Below, piece by piece: positions 53,942-63,700 of a stretch of DNA of 64,000 bases. The notes beneath the pieces are model-generated. The model had not been told where the DNA came from, did no database searches, and saw only the letters and a program-made list of their open reading frames with translations. The position numbers and the translations under genes were made by a program. Position 1 is the first letter of the stretch. Each line of letters starts with the position of its first letter. Source of the DNA: CBDBEU01 sp965204565 (GTDB lineage Bacteria > Pseudomonadota > Alphaproteobacteria > Rhizobiales > TMED25); the NCBI GenBank assembly GCA_965204565.1, contig CBDBEU010000005.1, positions 310,001 to 374,000 on the forward strand, read 5' to 3'.

Positions 53942-55001
53942 AACCGGAATTGAAATCCGCGCGCTGTACAAGATTTTTGGCAGCGATCCGCTTGCTCATA
54001 TCGACGCCATCAAGGGCGGGCTCAGCAAGGCCGATCTGCTCGATCAATACGACCATGTGCTGGGTCTCAAGGACATCAACATCACCATGGCCCCCGGCCA
54101 GATCCAGGTGGTGATGGGGCTGTCGGGTGCGGGCAAGTCAACGCTCATTCGCCATATCAACCGTCTGATCGATCCAACTGTCGGCGAGGTGATTGTCTGT
54201 GGGGTCGACGTGGCGAAAATGAATACCCGCGAGTTGCGCGAGTTCAGGCGCAACCAGACGGCGATGGTATTCCAGAAATTCGCACTGCTGCCCCATCGTA
54301 CTGTAGTCGACAACGTCGTCTACGGGCTTGAGGTGCGCGGGCTACCTCGCGATGAGCAGCAGGCTGCCGCACGCCACTGGATCGACCGGGTCGGGCTTTC
54401 GGGCTTTGAGGAAAATTACCCGAACCAGCTATCGGGCGGCATGCAGCAGCGTGTCGGGCTGGCGCGGGCGCTGACCAACGATGCGCCGATCCTGTTGATG
54501 GATGAGGCGTTCTCCGCCCTCGATCCGCTGATCAAGATGGATATGCAGACGATCCTGCTCGATTTGCAGAACGAGATCAAAAAGACCGTTGTGTTCATCA
54601 CCCACGATCTCGACGAGGCGCTGCGCCTTGGCGACAACATCGCCATCCTGCGAGACGGCGAAGTGATTCAGCAGGGAACCGGCCAGGAAATCGTGCTTGA
54701 GCCGACCGACGCCTACATTTCCAATTTCGTCAAGGGTGTCAATCGCGGACGCGTCATCCAGGCGGAGACGATCATGGAACCGCTGGAGCAGCGCGCCAAG
54801 CCGGAAGGTCCGGCGGTCGAGGCCGATGCCTATTTGGAGGACGCAGCCAAATTAATGACCGATGACGGGTGTAACATCGCCCATGTGATCAATGACAAGG
54901 GCAAACCGACCGGCGTACTCACGCTGCCCGACGTGATCAATGCGATGGTGACACCGGCAACCCATGACGAGGACGAGAAAGTACCGGAAGCGGCTGAATA
55001 A
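53931..55001 (+). CDS. proV: Betaine-type ABC importer ATPase with CBS region
   Basis: 356 residues from ATG at 53931, overlapping the permease gene by 11 bases. Walker A GLSGAGKST, Q-loop FQKFALLPH, signature NQLSGGMQQRVGLARAL, Walker B ILLMDEAFSALDPL, H-loop FITHDLDEAL. The N-terminal IFGSDPLAHIDAIKGGLSKA is typical of ProV/OpuAA. A C-terminal ~80 residues (DAAKLMTDDGCNIAHVINDK) form one CBS-like unit, which in OpuA senses ionic strength. Confidence 0.95.
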   Translation: MATKTGIEIRALYKIFGSDPLAHIDAIKGGLSKADLLDQYDHVLGLKDINITMAPGQIQVVMGLSGAGKSTLIRHINRLIDPTVGEVIVCGVDVAKMNTRELREFRRNQTAMVFQKFALLPHRTVVDNVVYGLEVRGLPRDEQQAAARHWIDRVGLSGFEENYPNQLSGGMQQRVGLARALTNDAPILLMDEAFSALDPLIKMDMQTILLDLQNEIKKTVVFITHDLDEALRLGDNIAILRDGEVIQQGTGQEIVLEPTDAYISNFVKGVNRGRVIQAETIMEPLEQRAKPEGPAVEADAYLEDAAKLMTDDGCNIAHVINDKGKPTGVLTLPDVINAMVTPATHDEDEKVPEAAE

Positions 55002-55010
55002 GCCGGTGCG

Positions 55011-55800
55011 ATGACGTCAACATTGGTCGCCTCTCCCGCGCGTGAAGTGTTGATCGGGAACTACCAGCCCTTCTGCGTCATCGGTGAGCGCATCGATCCG
55101 AGCGGAAAACCGCAACTTGCCGCCGCCATGGCGGCCGGTGACCTGCCGTTCATTCAAGCGCAAGCGCTTGGACAGGTTAAAGCCGGCGCTGCCATTGTCG
55201 ATATCAATGCCGGCCTACCTGTGGCAAATGCGGTGAAGACGAAAGCCGTTCGTCTGGCTGGCGCTATCGAGGCGGTTCAGGAGATCACCGATGTACCGCT
55301 TGCCATCGACTCCACCGACCCTGCGGTGCTTGCGGACGGGCTTGATGTCTGCCGCGGCCGGCCGCTGCTCAATTTGGTGAGCGGAGATGAGGACAGGCTT
55401 TAGCGCCTCCTGCCGTTCGCGCGCAGGCATGGCGTTGCGGTGATAGCGCTCTGCCACGACGACACCAGCATATCCGACAGTCCCGAGGTTCGGTTCTCCA
55501 TCGCCCGCAAGATCATTACACGTGCGTCAGATTATGGCATCGCGGCGCATGATGTGATCGTCGATCGCCTGGTTCTGCCAGATGGTGTACCGGGTTCAAT
55601 CGGCGCACAGGTCTTCCCCCTCATCCGCCGGCTTGGCCAAGGGCTCAAGGTCAACACCACATGCGGCGCAACGCTGCGTTTCTCCGCTCTGCGGTCAGGG
55701 CTGGCCTGACTGCTGCGATCGTGAACCCTCTCAGTCGACTTGAAATGGATGTCGTGCGAATGCCCGATCATGCTGCCAGCAGCTCATTTCCCTTGGGCGC
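55011..55800 (+). pseudogene. Methyltetrahydrofolate:corrinoid methyltransferase-like (pterin-binding) gene, decayed
   Basis: Begins 9 bp after the ATPase gene. Reads FCVIGERIDPSGKPQLAAAM, GAAIVDINAGLPVANAVKTK, VPLAIDSTDPAVLADGLDVC, LLNLVSGDEDRL and a TAG at 55401-55403. The same frame continues RLLPFARRHGVAVIALCHDD, DVIVDRLVLPDGVPGSIGAQ, GQGLKVNTTCGA, then frame and about 12 residues are lost before TAAIVNPLSRLEMDVV in another phase. These are dihydropteroate-synthase-fold enzymes that accept a methyl group from a corrinoid protein during betaine demethylation. Its place next to a betaine importer fits that role; the gene is now broken. Confidence 0.8.
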
Positions 55801-55901
55801 AAAAACCGGTTAGAGCTTGCTTGATTGGCGAGGGGACAGGCGCCCGCATTCTTTTGCGTGAGCTCACGCCAATGTCGTGCAGCAACTGTCCAGACAGGGC
55901 C

Positions 55902-57155
55902 ATGAAATCGACCGCCACCACCCTCGGCATGTTCGCCTTCGGATATTTTCTGGCGGTGATATTCCGCGCGATCAATGCCCTGATTGCCCCCAATCTGGTG
56001 AGCGATCTCGGACTTGATGCAACAGCACTCGGCCTGCTCACCTCAGCGCTTCTGATTGCGCATGGCGCCTCGCAAATCCCGATCGGCGTGGCGCTTGACC
56101 GCTACGGTCCACGCCGGGTGCAGGCTGCAATGCTGTGCTGCGCAGCGCTCGGCGCCTTTCTGTTCTCGATCGCCCCCGATGCAATCACTCTTACATTCGC
56201 CCGCGCCCTGATCGGCGCCGGGTTTGCCGGCGCATTGATGAGCGGTTTCAAGGCTGTGACAATGTCCGTGCCAAGCCCGCGCCAGGCGCTTGGAAATGCA
56301 GTGGTCATGGGCGGTGGACAGATTGGCTACATCATCGCCACCTGGCCGACAGAGGTGGTGGTGGGCCTGGTTGGCTGGCGGCCGGTGTTCGCAGGCCTGG
56401 CCGTGACAACGCTCATTGCCTCGGTGGTCTATCTGATGATTGTTCCAGAATGGTCCTCCTCCGGTCCGCCCCAGAAGAGGCGTGATCTGCTGACCGGGCT
56501 GAAGAACGTGTTTGCCGATCCGGTGGTCTGGCGCGTCGCACCGCTGATTTGGGTAACGGCCGGCTTCAACATCGCCATGCTCACACTATGGGCCGGGCCC
56601 TGGTTTCGCGACGTGGCCGGCTATGACCGCGGCGCGGTGGCGACCGGTCTGCTCATCAACGCAACGGCGGCGGCAAGTGGTGTTTTCATCTGCGGCTGGA
56701 TCGCCGACCGCGCCCAGCGTCGCGGCATCGGGCTGTTGAGCGTGATGAAGGTGTTGCTGCTGGTGTTTCTGGCGGTTCAAATTCCGATCATCTTCGGGCT
56801 CACAGCAGTCACACCCATTGCCTGGTTCATTTTTGCCGGGACCGGCCAGGCTGGCATCCTTTCCTATCCTTGGCTTGCGGCCCATTTCGGCAAAGGGGCG
56901 TCATCGCGCGCCCAGACCGGCGTCAATACCGGCATTTTCGTGGTCGCTTTTGCCGTCCAATATGCCGCCGGCGCGGTGATCGACCTGTTCGATCCGACAC
57001 TTGGCGGTGGATATGAGCCAGTCGCCTATCAGTTGAGCTTTGCCAGCGTTTTCGCGCTTGAAGTAGCAGCGTTGATCTGGTTCCTTTCAGGCCGGAAAAT
57101 GCTTGCAGACAGCCACCACGGGAGCCAGGCCGCTGCACCTGTCAAGACAGAGTAG
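55902..57155 (+). CDS. MFS transporter
   Basis: 417 residues from ATG at 55902, chosen because the first helix starts right after it; ATG at 55872 (MSCSNCPDRA) is an alternative. Twelve helices; loop motif LDRYGPRRVQAA after helix 2 and DRAQRRGIG after helix 8. Sequence style is that of the nitrate/nitrite or CynX-like MFS group (INALIAPNLVSDLGLDATAL). Substrate unknown. It follows the decayed methyltransferase gene. Confidence 0.88.
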   Translation: MKSTATTLGMFAFGYFLAVIFRAINALIAPNLVSDLGLDATALGLLTSALLIAHGASQIPIGVALDRYGPRRVQAAMLCCAALGAFLFSIAPDAITLTFARALIGAGFAGALMSGFKAVTMSVPSPRQALGNAVVMGGGQIGYIIATWPTEVVVGLVGWRPVFAGLAVTTLIASVVYLMIVPEWSSSGPPQKRRDLLTGLKNVFADPVVWRVAPLIWVTAGFNIAMLTLWAGPWFRDVAGYDRGAVATGLLINATAAASGVFICGWIADRAQRRGIGLLSVMKVLLLVFLAVQIPIIFGLTAVTPIAWFIFAGTGQAGILSYPWLAAHFGKGASSRAQTGVNTGIFVVAFAVQYAAGAVIDLFDPTLGGGYEPVAYQLSFASVFALEVAALIWFLSGRKMLADSHHGSQAAAPVKTE

Positions 57156-57278
57156 CGGCGGTCAGTCTCAATCGTGGCCGATAGCGCCTGATTGTACTCA
57201 TGTCCAGCCAGACCTATAGATATCAACCTGCGTGCTGCTGTTCGTGGTCATCAACATCCCTTATTTGAGGTTCACTCG

Positions 57279-58544
57279 ATGCGCATTGAGCTTCTCTGCA
57301 CTGGCGATGAAGTCCTGAGCGGCAAAATCGCCAACACCAATTTTTCCCACATTTCACGCCGCCTCGACGAAGTGGGGCTTGATGTGATTTGGGGCACCAC
57401 GGTGGGTGACGATCGGGCGCGTCTGCTGGAGGCATTCAAGGCGGCCTCGACCAGAGCAGATGCGGTGATCGTCAATGGCGGACTTGGCCCCACGGTCGAT
57501 GATCTATCCCAGGAGATCGCCGCGGAAGCTGCCGGAGACACTCTTGAAATAAACCAGGAATGGCTCGAGCGGATGGAGAAATTCTTCGCCGGGCGTGGGC
57601 GTCCGATGCCAGCCAACAACCGCAAACAGGCGATGCTGCCAACCACGTCGGAGATGATCAACAATCCGGTCGGCACCGCCTGCGGTTTTGCGCTCGATAT
57701 CGGCAACGCACGGTTCTTTTTCACCCCCGGTGTACCGCGCGAGCTGCACCGCATGCTTGACGATGAAATCATCCCGCGCCTCACTGCAATGACAGACGGC
57801 AGTACGATCAATTGGCTGAAACGCTTTCATTCTTTCGGCATCGGCGAATCGCGCGCTGATGCGCTGCTTGACGGTGTGGTCGATCTGGCACCTGACGGCG
57901 GGGTCAAGCTCGGCTTTCAGGCCCATTATCCTCAGCTTGAAACCAAGCTTGCGGTGCGCGGCGCCACGCAAGAGGACGTGGAGCGCAATCTCGAACCGGT
58001 TGAAAGCGAAGTGCGCCGCAGGCTCGCGAACTTTGTGCTGGCAGAGGGCGATGAGACGCTGGAGGGCGTCATTCTCGACACGCTCGCCAGCGGCAGCATG
58101 CGCATCGCAGTCAGCGAACTTGCTACCAACGGCATGGTTGCCGGACGCCTTGCTGGCCATCGTGGCAAGGACGGCACCTTCAGGCGCGGTCTGTCTGCAA
58201 ACCAGCTGGACGAAGTGTTTGCAGCCCTCGGCAGCAACGAGCGGCATGATAACGTCAGTTCTGAGGCGGCACAAAATGCAGCTCGCGGCATTATGGAGCT
58301 TGCGGGAACCACCCATGGGCTGGCGGTTCTGGTCACGTTCGTTCCGGCGGCATCGGGCCAACGCGCCTCAGGCGCGATCGAGATTGCGGTTGCGACGCGT
58401 GACGCGGTTCACGCGCGTTCAGCCGAAATCGTCGGTGATGAACACCGCGCTCGCCTGGGGGCCGTGGAGATGGGGCTCGATTGTCTGCGCCGGCATCTCA
58501 AGGGTCTGCCGATCGAAGAGAGGGTGGATTTCGAAAAATCCTGA
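57279..58544 (+). CDS. CinA-like protein with degenerate C-terminal amidase domain
   Basis: 421 residues from ATG at 57279, preceded by TTGAGG. The N-terminal MoCF/COG1058 domain has ELLCTGDEVLSGKIANTNFS, VIVNGGLGPTVDDLSQEIAA and FFFTPGVPRELHRMLDD; it hydrolyses ADP-ribose in characterised CinA. The C-terminal domain corresponds to the PncC NMN amidohydrolase, but the nucleophile motif (normally AESCTGG) reads VSELATNGMVAGRL, so amidase activity is doubtful. Related to NAD recycling if active. Confidence 0.88.
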   Translation: MRIELLCTGDEVLSGKIANTNFSHISRRLDEVGLDVIWGTTVGDDRARLLEAFKAASTRADAVIVNGGLGPTVDDLSQEIAAEAAGDTLEINQEWLERMEKFFAGRGRPMPANNRKQAMLPTTSEMINNPVGTACGFALDIGNARFFFTPGVPRELHRMLDDEIIPRLTAMTDGSTINWLKRFHSFGIGESRADALLDGVVDLAPDGGVKLGFQAHYPQLETKLAVRGATQEDVERNLEPVESEVRRRLANFVLAEGDETLEGVILDTLASGSMRIAVSELATNGMVAGRLAGHRGKDGTFRRGLSANQLDEVFAALGSNERHDNVSSEAAQNAARGIMELAGTTHGLAVLVTFVPAASGQRASGAIEIAVATRDAVHARSAEIVGDEHRARLGAVEMGLDCLRRHLKGLPIEERVDFEKS

Positions 58545-58567
58545 AGGCTTGTCCGAACCGGGCAGCG

Positions 58568-59419
58568 CTATGCCTGATCGAGCTGGCCGATCAGCTCGCG
58601 CAGCTTGCCGGCGGCGATGTCGGGTGCCTCGATTGCAGCCAGATGCCGGGCACCTTCAACCACCTCGAAGTTGGCTCCAGGAATGCCGTCGCGCAAAGCC
58701 GTGGCCATGGCGATCGGTGTGGCGAAATCCTTGCGGCCAACAAGGACTGATACCGGAACCTCGAAATCGTCCAGAACATCGCGCAAATCGCATGCGCCTA
58801 ACATCATGCAGGCCTCGCGATAAGCCTCAACGTCATTGGCGGCAAACACCTGCATGATGGCTTCGACCGTTTCCGGGTTCGATTTGATGAAGGCATCGGA
58901 AAACCAGCGCATGCGGTTGAAATCGATCAGCGAGCGTATACCGACATCAACCGCCTTGTCGGCGCGGTCGGCCCAGGCTTCGGCAGCGCCCGGTCCGAAC
59001 CAGGCGGTGGTATCCATCAATGCCAGCGCATCAAGCCGGTCGCCATAGGCAGCAGCAAAGGCCAGTGCCACGCAACCGCCAAGCGAAGCACCTCCGATAA
59101 TCGCAGTGTCCCAACCGATTTCATCCATAATATCGGCAAGATCGGCGGCAAATTGCTCGACTGAATAGGGACCGGCCGGCTTTTCGGATCGACCATGGCC
59201 GCGGCAGTCCATGGCAATGATTTCAGCACTGCCATTCAGCCGCTCTGCAACCGGGCGCCAAAAGTTCGAATCAAGCCCCAGCGGGTGCAACAGAGCAATC
59301 CGGGTAGATGGATCCGGCACCTTCCAGTGTTCATAGACGATGGTGATTCCGTCGCGGGTTTGGGCGTCGGCCTTTATGCTGCCGCCACCATCAATACCAG
59401 TCGCCTGGACGCCGGTCAT
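58568..59419 (-). CDS. Alpha/beta hydrolase (3-oxoadipate enol-lactonase-like)
   Basis: 283 residues. Oxyanion motif LLHPLGLDSNFWRPVAERL, DCRGHGRSEKPAGPYSVEQF, nucleophile elbow GGASLGGCVALAF, late Asp in VLVGRKDFATP and catalytic His in ARHLAAIEAPD. Spacing matches PcaD and related lactonases or esterases. No other beta-ketoadipate gene is nearby. It converges on the CinA-like gene with 23 bp between them. Confidence 0.9.
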   Translation of the reverse strand: MTGVQATGIDGGGSIKADAQTRDGITIVYEHWKVPDPSTRIALLHPLGLDSNFWRPVAERLNGSAEIIAMDCRGHGRSEKPAGPYSVEQFAADLADIMDEIGWDTAIIGGASLGGCVALAFAAAYGDRLDALALMDTTAWFGPGAAEAWADRADKAVDVGIRSLIDFNRMRWFSDAFIKSNPETVEAIMQVFAANDVEAYREACMMLGACDLRDVLDDFEVPVSVLVGRKDFATPIAMATALRDGIPGANFEVVEGARHLAAIEAPDIAAGKLRELIGQLDQA

Positions 59420-59578
59420 AGGTCATCATCCCTTACAGTTGCCTTCGCCAAGTGAGCCCCGCGCGCGCGCAAGAAATACTACCGGCGTGGCAACCGACGC
59501 CAGCAAATAAACGTCTATTCAACCACATGATCAAGCAACACTTACCGAGATCTGTCCAATTGCGTGGATATCGGTACC

Positions 59579-60643
59579 TCAGGCAGCGACTTTCACCTCC
59601 GCCTGCAAAAGCGCCAGGTTGGAAGGATCGAGCTCGATCTGGCCTTTGTGTGTGCGCCGCGCAATCTCGCAGACAGCGTGGTTGAACGGGGTTGGAATGC
59701 CCAGTCGCGCGCCCTCCAACACCACACGGCCATTGATGAACTCGATCTCGCTGCGCCGTCCCTTGGCGTGGTCCTGGACGGCATGAGTTCGCGCATTGGG
59801 GCCGACATCCTTGACCATCTTGGTCATCACCGTGGTGATTGCCTCATCGCTGTCATTGGAGATCTGCTCATTGGTCAAACCAAACAACGGCTCGATACAA
59901 AACCCCATGGCTTTGCCGACGGTGAAGGACTCCTTGCCGCATTCAACCGAAAACTCGAACATGCCGGGCAGCTTAACCGCTTCCCAGTTCTTCATGCCGA
60001 GGGAGGAAAACGGACACGTCATCGAATTGGCGATCAGCTTGGTCCATTTGGCACCGTAGATATTGTCGGTGGTCTCGCAATTGCCGACATGCTTCATCAG
60101 CGACTGCACCTCAAGAAGACGCGGTGTGGTCGAGCTGTCGAGCTCGCCAACTGAAAACCAGGTGCCGGTGGGAACCGTATTTCGCTGCACCATGCCGGGG
60201 GTAAAGATCTCGCATGAAAGCTCGACCACACAGCCCATGGTGCGTTCACGCCCCACCATTTCGGCATTGGCGTCGTCGTTGAAGGCATTCTGCAGACCGA
60301 CAAGAACACCATCGAGCTTGAGATATGTGGAGATGTACTTGGCCATCCACTGGGTATCGTAGGATTTCACCGTAATGAAGGCGATATCGAACTCGGGCTC
60401 GAAGGTCGCAAGCTCGCACAGATGGCAGGACTTCACTTTTGTGGTGGTATCGTCTTCCTTGGTGACGATGCGCACGCCGTTCTGCTTCATCGTGTCAATG
60501 TGCTGGGGCCATTGATCGACGACAGTGACATCCTCACCGGCGGCGGTCAGAGAGGCGGCCACACAGGAGCCAATGGCACCTGCACCGACGACGGCAATTT
60601 TCTTTCCTATGAAGCCCTGACCTTTTGATTGCATGCTGTGCAT
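59579..60643 (-). CDS. 2-dehydropantoate 2-reductase-like (ApbA/PanE) oxidoreductase
   Basis: 354 residues. NADP motif KKIAVVGAGAIGSCVAASLT near the start, ITVKSYDTQWMAKYIS, catalytic Lys in AKWTKLIANSMTCP, and the C-terminal KGRRSEIEFINGRVVLEGAR. It is longer than biosynthetic PanE (about 300) and of the type often found in catabolic gene sets, so reduction or oxidation of another 2-oxo/2-hydroxy acid is possible. The region from 59420 to 59578 upstream of the next leftward gene holds nothing recognisable. Confidence 0.9.
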   Translation of the reverse strand: MHSMQSKGQGFIGKKIAVVGAGAIGSCVAASLTAAGEDVTVVDQWPQHIDTMKQNGVRIVTKEDDTTTKVKSCHLCELATFEPEFDIAFITVKSYDTQWMAKYISTYLKLDGVLVGLQNAFNDDANAEMVGRERTMGCVVELSCEIFTPGMVQRNTVPTGTWFSVGELDSSTTPRLLEVQSLMKHVGNCETTDNIYGAKWTKLIANSMTCPFSSLGMKNWEAVKLPGMFEFSVECGKESFTVGKAMGFCIEPLFGLTNEQISNDSDEAITTVMTKMVKDVGPNARTHAVQDHAKGRRSEIEFINGRVVLEGARLGIPTPFNHAVCEIARRTHKGQIELDPSNLALLQAEVKVAA

Positions 60644-60762
60644 ATTGTCGGCATTTCACGTGCCGCAATGCGGCGATTGTGCGGAATGGTCGGCATCATA
60701 TGCGCCGCAGCGGCCATGCGGCAAGATCGCCTTGACACAGGAAACCGTGCGTTGCCAAGCCC

Positions 60763-63700
60763 TCAGCCGCTGGTGGGTGCGAAGGTCACAAGCAGATCCT
60801 TGGCATCGATCTGGGTGCCGGCGGCGGTGACAATTTCGGCAATCGTGCCGTCACGTTCGGCATGGATCGCGGTTTCCATCTTCATCGCCTCGATGGTGAG
60901 AAGCACGTCGCCGGTTCTGACCTTCTGCCCCGCTTCCACGGCGATAGCGGAGACCACTCCGGGCATGGGGGCCGGCACGTGGTCAGGATTTGCGGTATCG
61001 GCCTTTCGACGCCGCTCGGCATCAGCCTCAACCGAACGGTCCGGAACCTTGGCGGTACGCGGCTGGCCGTTGAGTTCGAAAAACACACGCGCCTCGCCGT
61101 CATCATCGCTCTCGCCGATCGCTTGGCAATCGATAATCAGCGTTACCCCGGGATCGAGATCAACGCCGATTTCCTCACCCGCCTGCATGCCATATAAGAA
61201 TACCGGCGTCGGCAATGTGTGCAGCGGACCGTATTCGGCGCGCCGCAATGCGTAGTCGCAGAAAACCTGCGGGTACATCAGATAGGAGTGGAACTCCTCG
61301 TCGGTAATTTCGCGGCCCACCTTCTCCTCAGCTTCGGATTTCGCGGCATCCAGATCGGCTGGTGCAAGCAAGGCCCCGGGACGGCCTTCAATCGGCACTT
61401 CACCCTTGAGCGCCTTTTTCTGCAGCGCCTCGGGAAAGCCGTTGGGGGGCCGGCCCAATTCGCCGCGCAGGAAGCTGACGACCGAAGCCGGAAACGAGAA
61501 TTCCTTGTCAGGGTCCTCGACATCGGCGCGTGTGAGGCTGGCCGAAACCATAGCGATCGCCATATCACCGACTACTTTCGAGGATGGCGTCACCTTGACG
61601 ATATCGCCGAACATCTGATTGACGTCGGCGTAGGCGCGCGCGACTTCATGCCAACGCTCGGCAAGCCCCATTGAACGGGCCTGCTCCTTGAGGTTGGTGA
61701 ACTGGCCGCCCGGCATTTCGTGCAAGTAGACTTCCGAGTTGCCGGCCTTGTTGTCGGCCTCGAAGGCGGCATATTGCACCCGCACAGCTTCCCAATAATC
61801 GCAGAATTCCCGGATGGTCGACGGGTCAAACCCGGTGTTGCGGTCACCGCCGCGCAGTGCCTCGTTCACCGAGCCGAAATTGGGCTGCGAGGTCATGCCC
61901 GACAGAGGATCCATGGCAAGGTCAACCGCATCGCAGCCGGCCACGGCGGCGGCAAGGACGGAGGCTGCCGATATGCCGCTGGTATCATGGGTGTGGAAGT
62001 GGATCGGCAGGCCGGTTTCTTCCTTCAACACCCGAACCAGTTCACGCGCCGCTGCGGGCTTGCACAGCCCGCCCATGTCCTTGATGCCGAGAATGTGCGT
62101 TCCCGCATCGGCCAGTTCTCGCGCAAGCCCCACATAATATTTGAGATCGTAGGTGGCGCGCGCCGGATCGTTGAGATCGCCAGTGTAACAGATGGCCGCT
62201 TCGCACAGCTTTCCGGTTTCCAGCACCGCATCAATCGAAACGCGCATGTTTTCCACCCAGTTGAGGCAGTCAAACACACGGAAAACGTCGATGCCGGAGT
62301 CGGCTGCACGATGGACAAAACCGCGCACCACATTGTCTGGATAATTGGTGTAGCCGACCGCATTGGAGCCGCGCAGCAGCATCTGGAATAGCACGTTGGG
62401 GATCTTTTCGCGCAAGATCCCCAGCCGCTCCCATGGGCATTCGCCCAGAAAACGCATGGCGACATCGAATGTCGCGCCACCCCAGCACTCAATCGAGAAC
62501 AGATCGTTCAGGCGGTGTGCTGTCGCATCGGCAACCGCGGCCATGTCATATGTGCGCATGCGGGTGGCGAGCAGTGACTGATGGGCATCGCGCATGGTAG
62601 TGTCGGTCACCAGAAGGCGTTTTTCGGCCAGCATCCAACGCACAACGCCTTCTGGGCCTTCTCGGTCGAGTAGCGTTCTGGTGCCCTCCGGCGGGTCGGC
62701 GTGGGTGTATTCGGGCGGTTGGGGGGTGAGCGCGTGTTCTGGCGGACGCGGACGGCCGGCTGCTTCCGGATTGCCGTTGACGGAAACGTCGGCAATGAAA
62801 TTGAGCAAGCGCGAAGCACGGTCGCGGCGGCGCGGAAAATCGAATAGCTCGGTGTGCTCGTCGATAAACCTTGTGGTGTAGTCGGCGGCGCGAAAATTCG
62901 GGTGGGCAATCAGATTTTCCAGGAACACCAGATTGGTGGCAACGCCCCTGATACGAAACTCCCGCAATGCACGGTCCATGCGGGCAATCGATTCTTCGAC
63001 CGTCGGCGCCCAAGCGGTGACCTTCTCAAGCAGAGAATCATAGTAGTGCGTGATGATCGCGCCCGAATAAGCGGTGCCGCCATCGAGTCTGATGCCAAAA
63101 CCGGTAGCGCCGCGATAGGCGGTGATGCGGCCATAATCGGGCACAAAGTTTTCTTCCGGATCCTCGGTGGTAATGCGGCATTGCAGAGCGTGACCATTGC
63201 GCCGGATTTTCTCCTGCGGCGGAACGCCAGATGCCTCATCGCCGATTTTGGCCCCGTAGGCGATACGGATCTGTGCCTTGACGATGTCGATACCGGTGAT
63301 CTCCTCGCTCACCGTGTGCTCGACCTGGATGCGTGGATTGACCTCGATGAAATAAAATGCGCCGGTATCGGCATCCATCAGGAATTCGGCTGTGCCGGCA
63401 TTTTGGTAACCGACCTTGCGGGCCAGCCGGCGCGCGCTTTCGCAAAGCTCAGCGCGGCGCTCCTCGTTGAGGTAGGGCGCAGGCGCGCGCTCCACCACTT
63501 TCTGGTTGCGCCGCTGCACGGTGCAATCACGTTCGAACAAATGCACCACTTGGCCGTGATGGTCGCCCAGTAACTGCACCTCGACATGGAGGGCGCGGCG
63601 CACCAGTTTTTCCAGATAAACCTCGCCATTGCCAAAGAAGCTTTCCGCCTCGCGCCGTCCGGCCAGCACCTGGCCGGCGAGTTCGGCCTCGCTCTCAATC

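Noticed and set aside
55401..55403. TAG read as pyrrolysine
   Set aside because: Pyrrolysine occurs in the MtmB/MtbB/MttB enzymes, not in the pterin-binding partner; the gene has further deletions, so a nonsense mutation is simpler.
62854..63573. 239-codon plus-strand frame
   Set aside because: Antisense shadow of pyruvate carboxylase.
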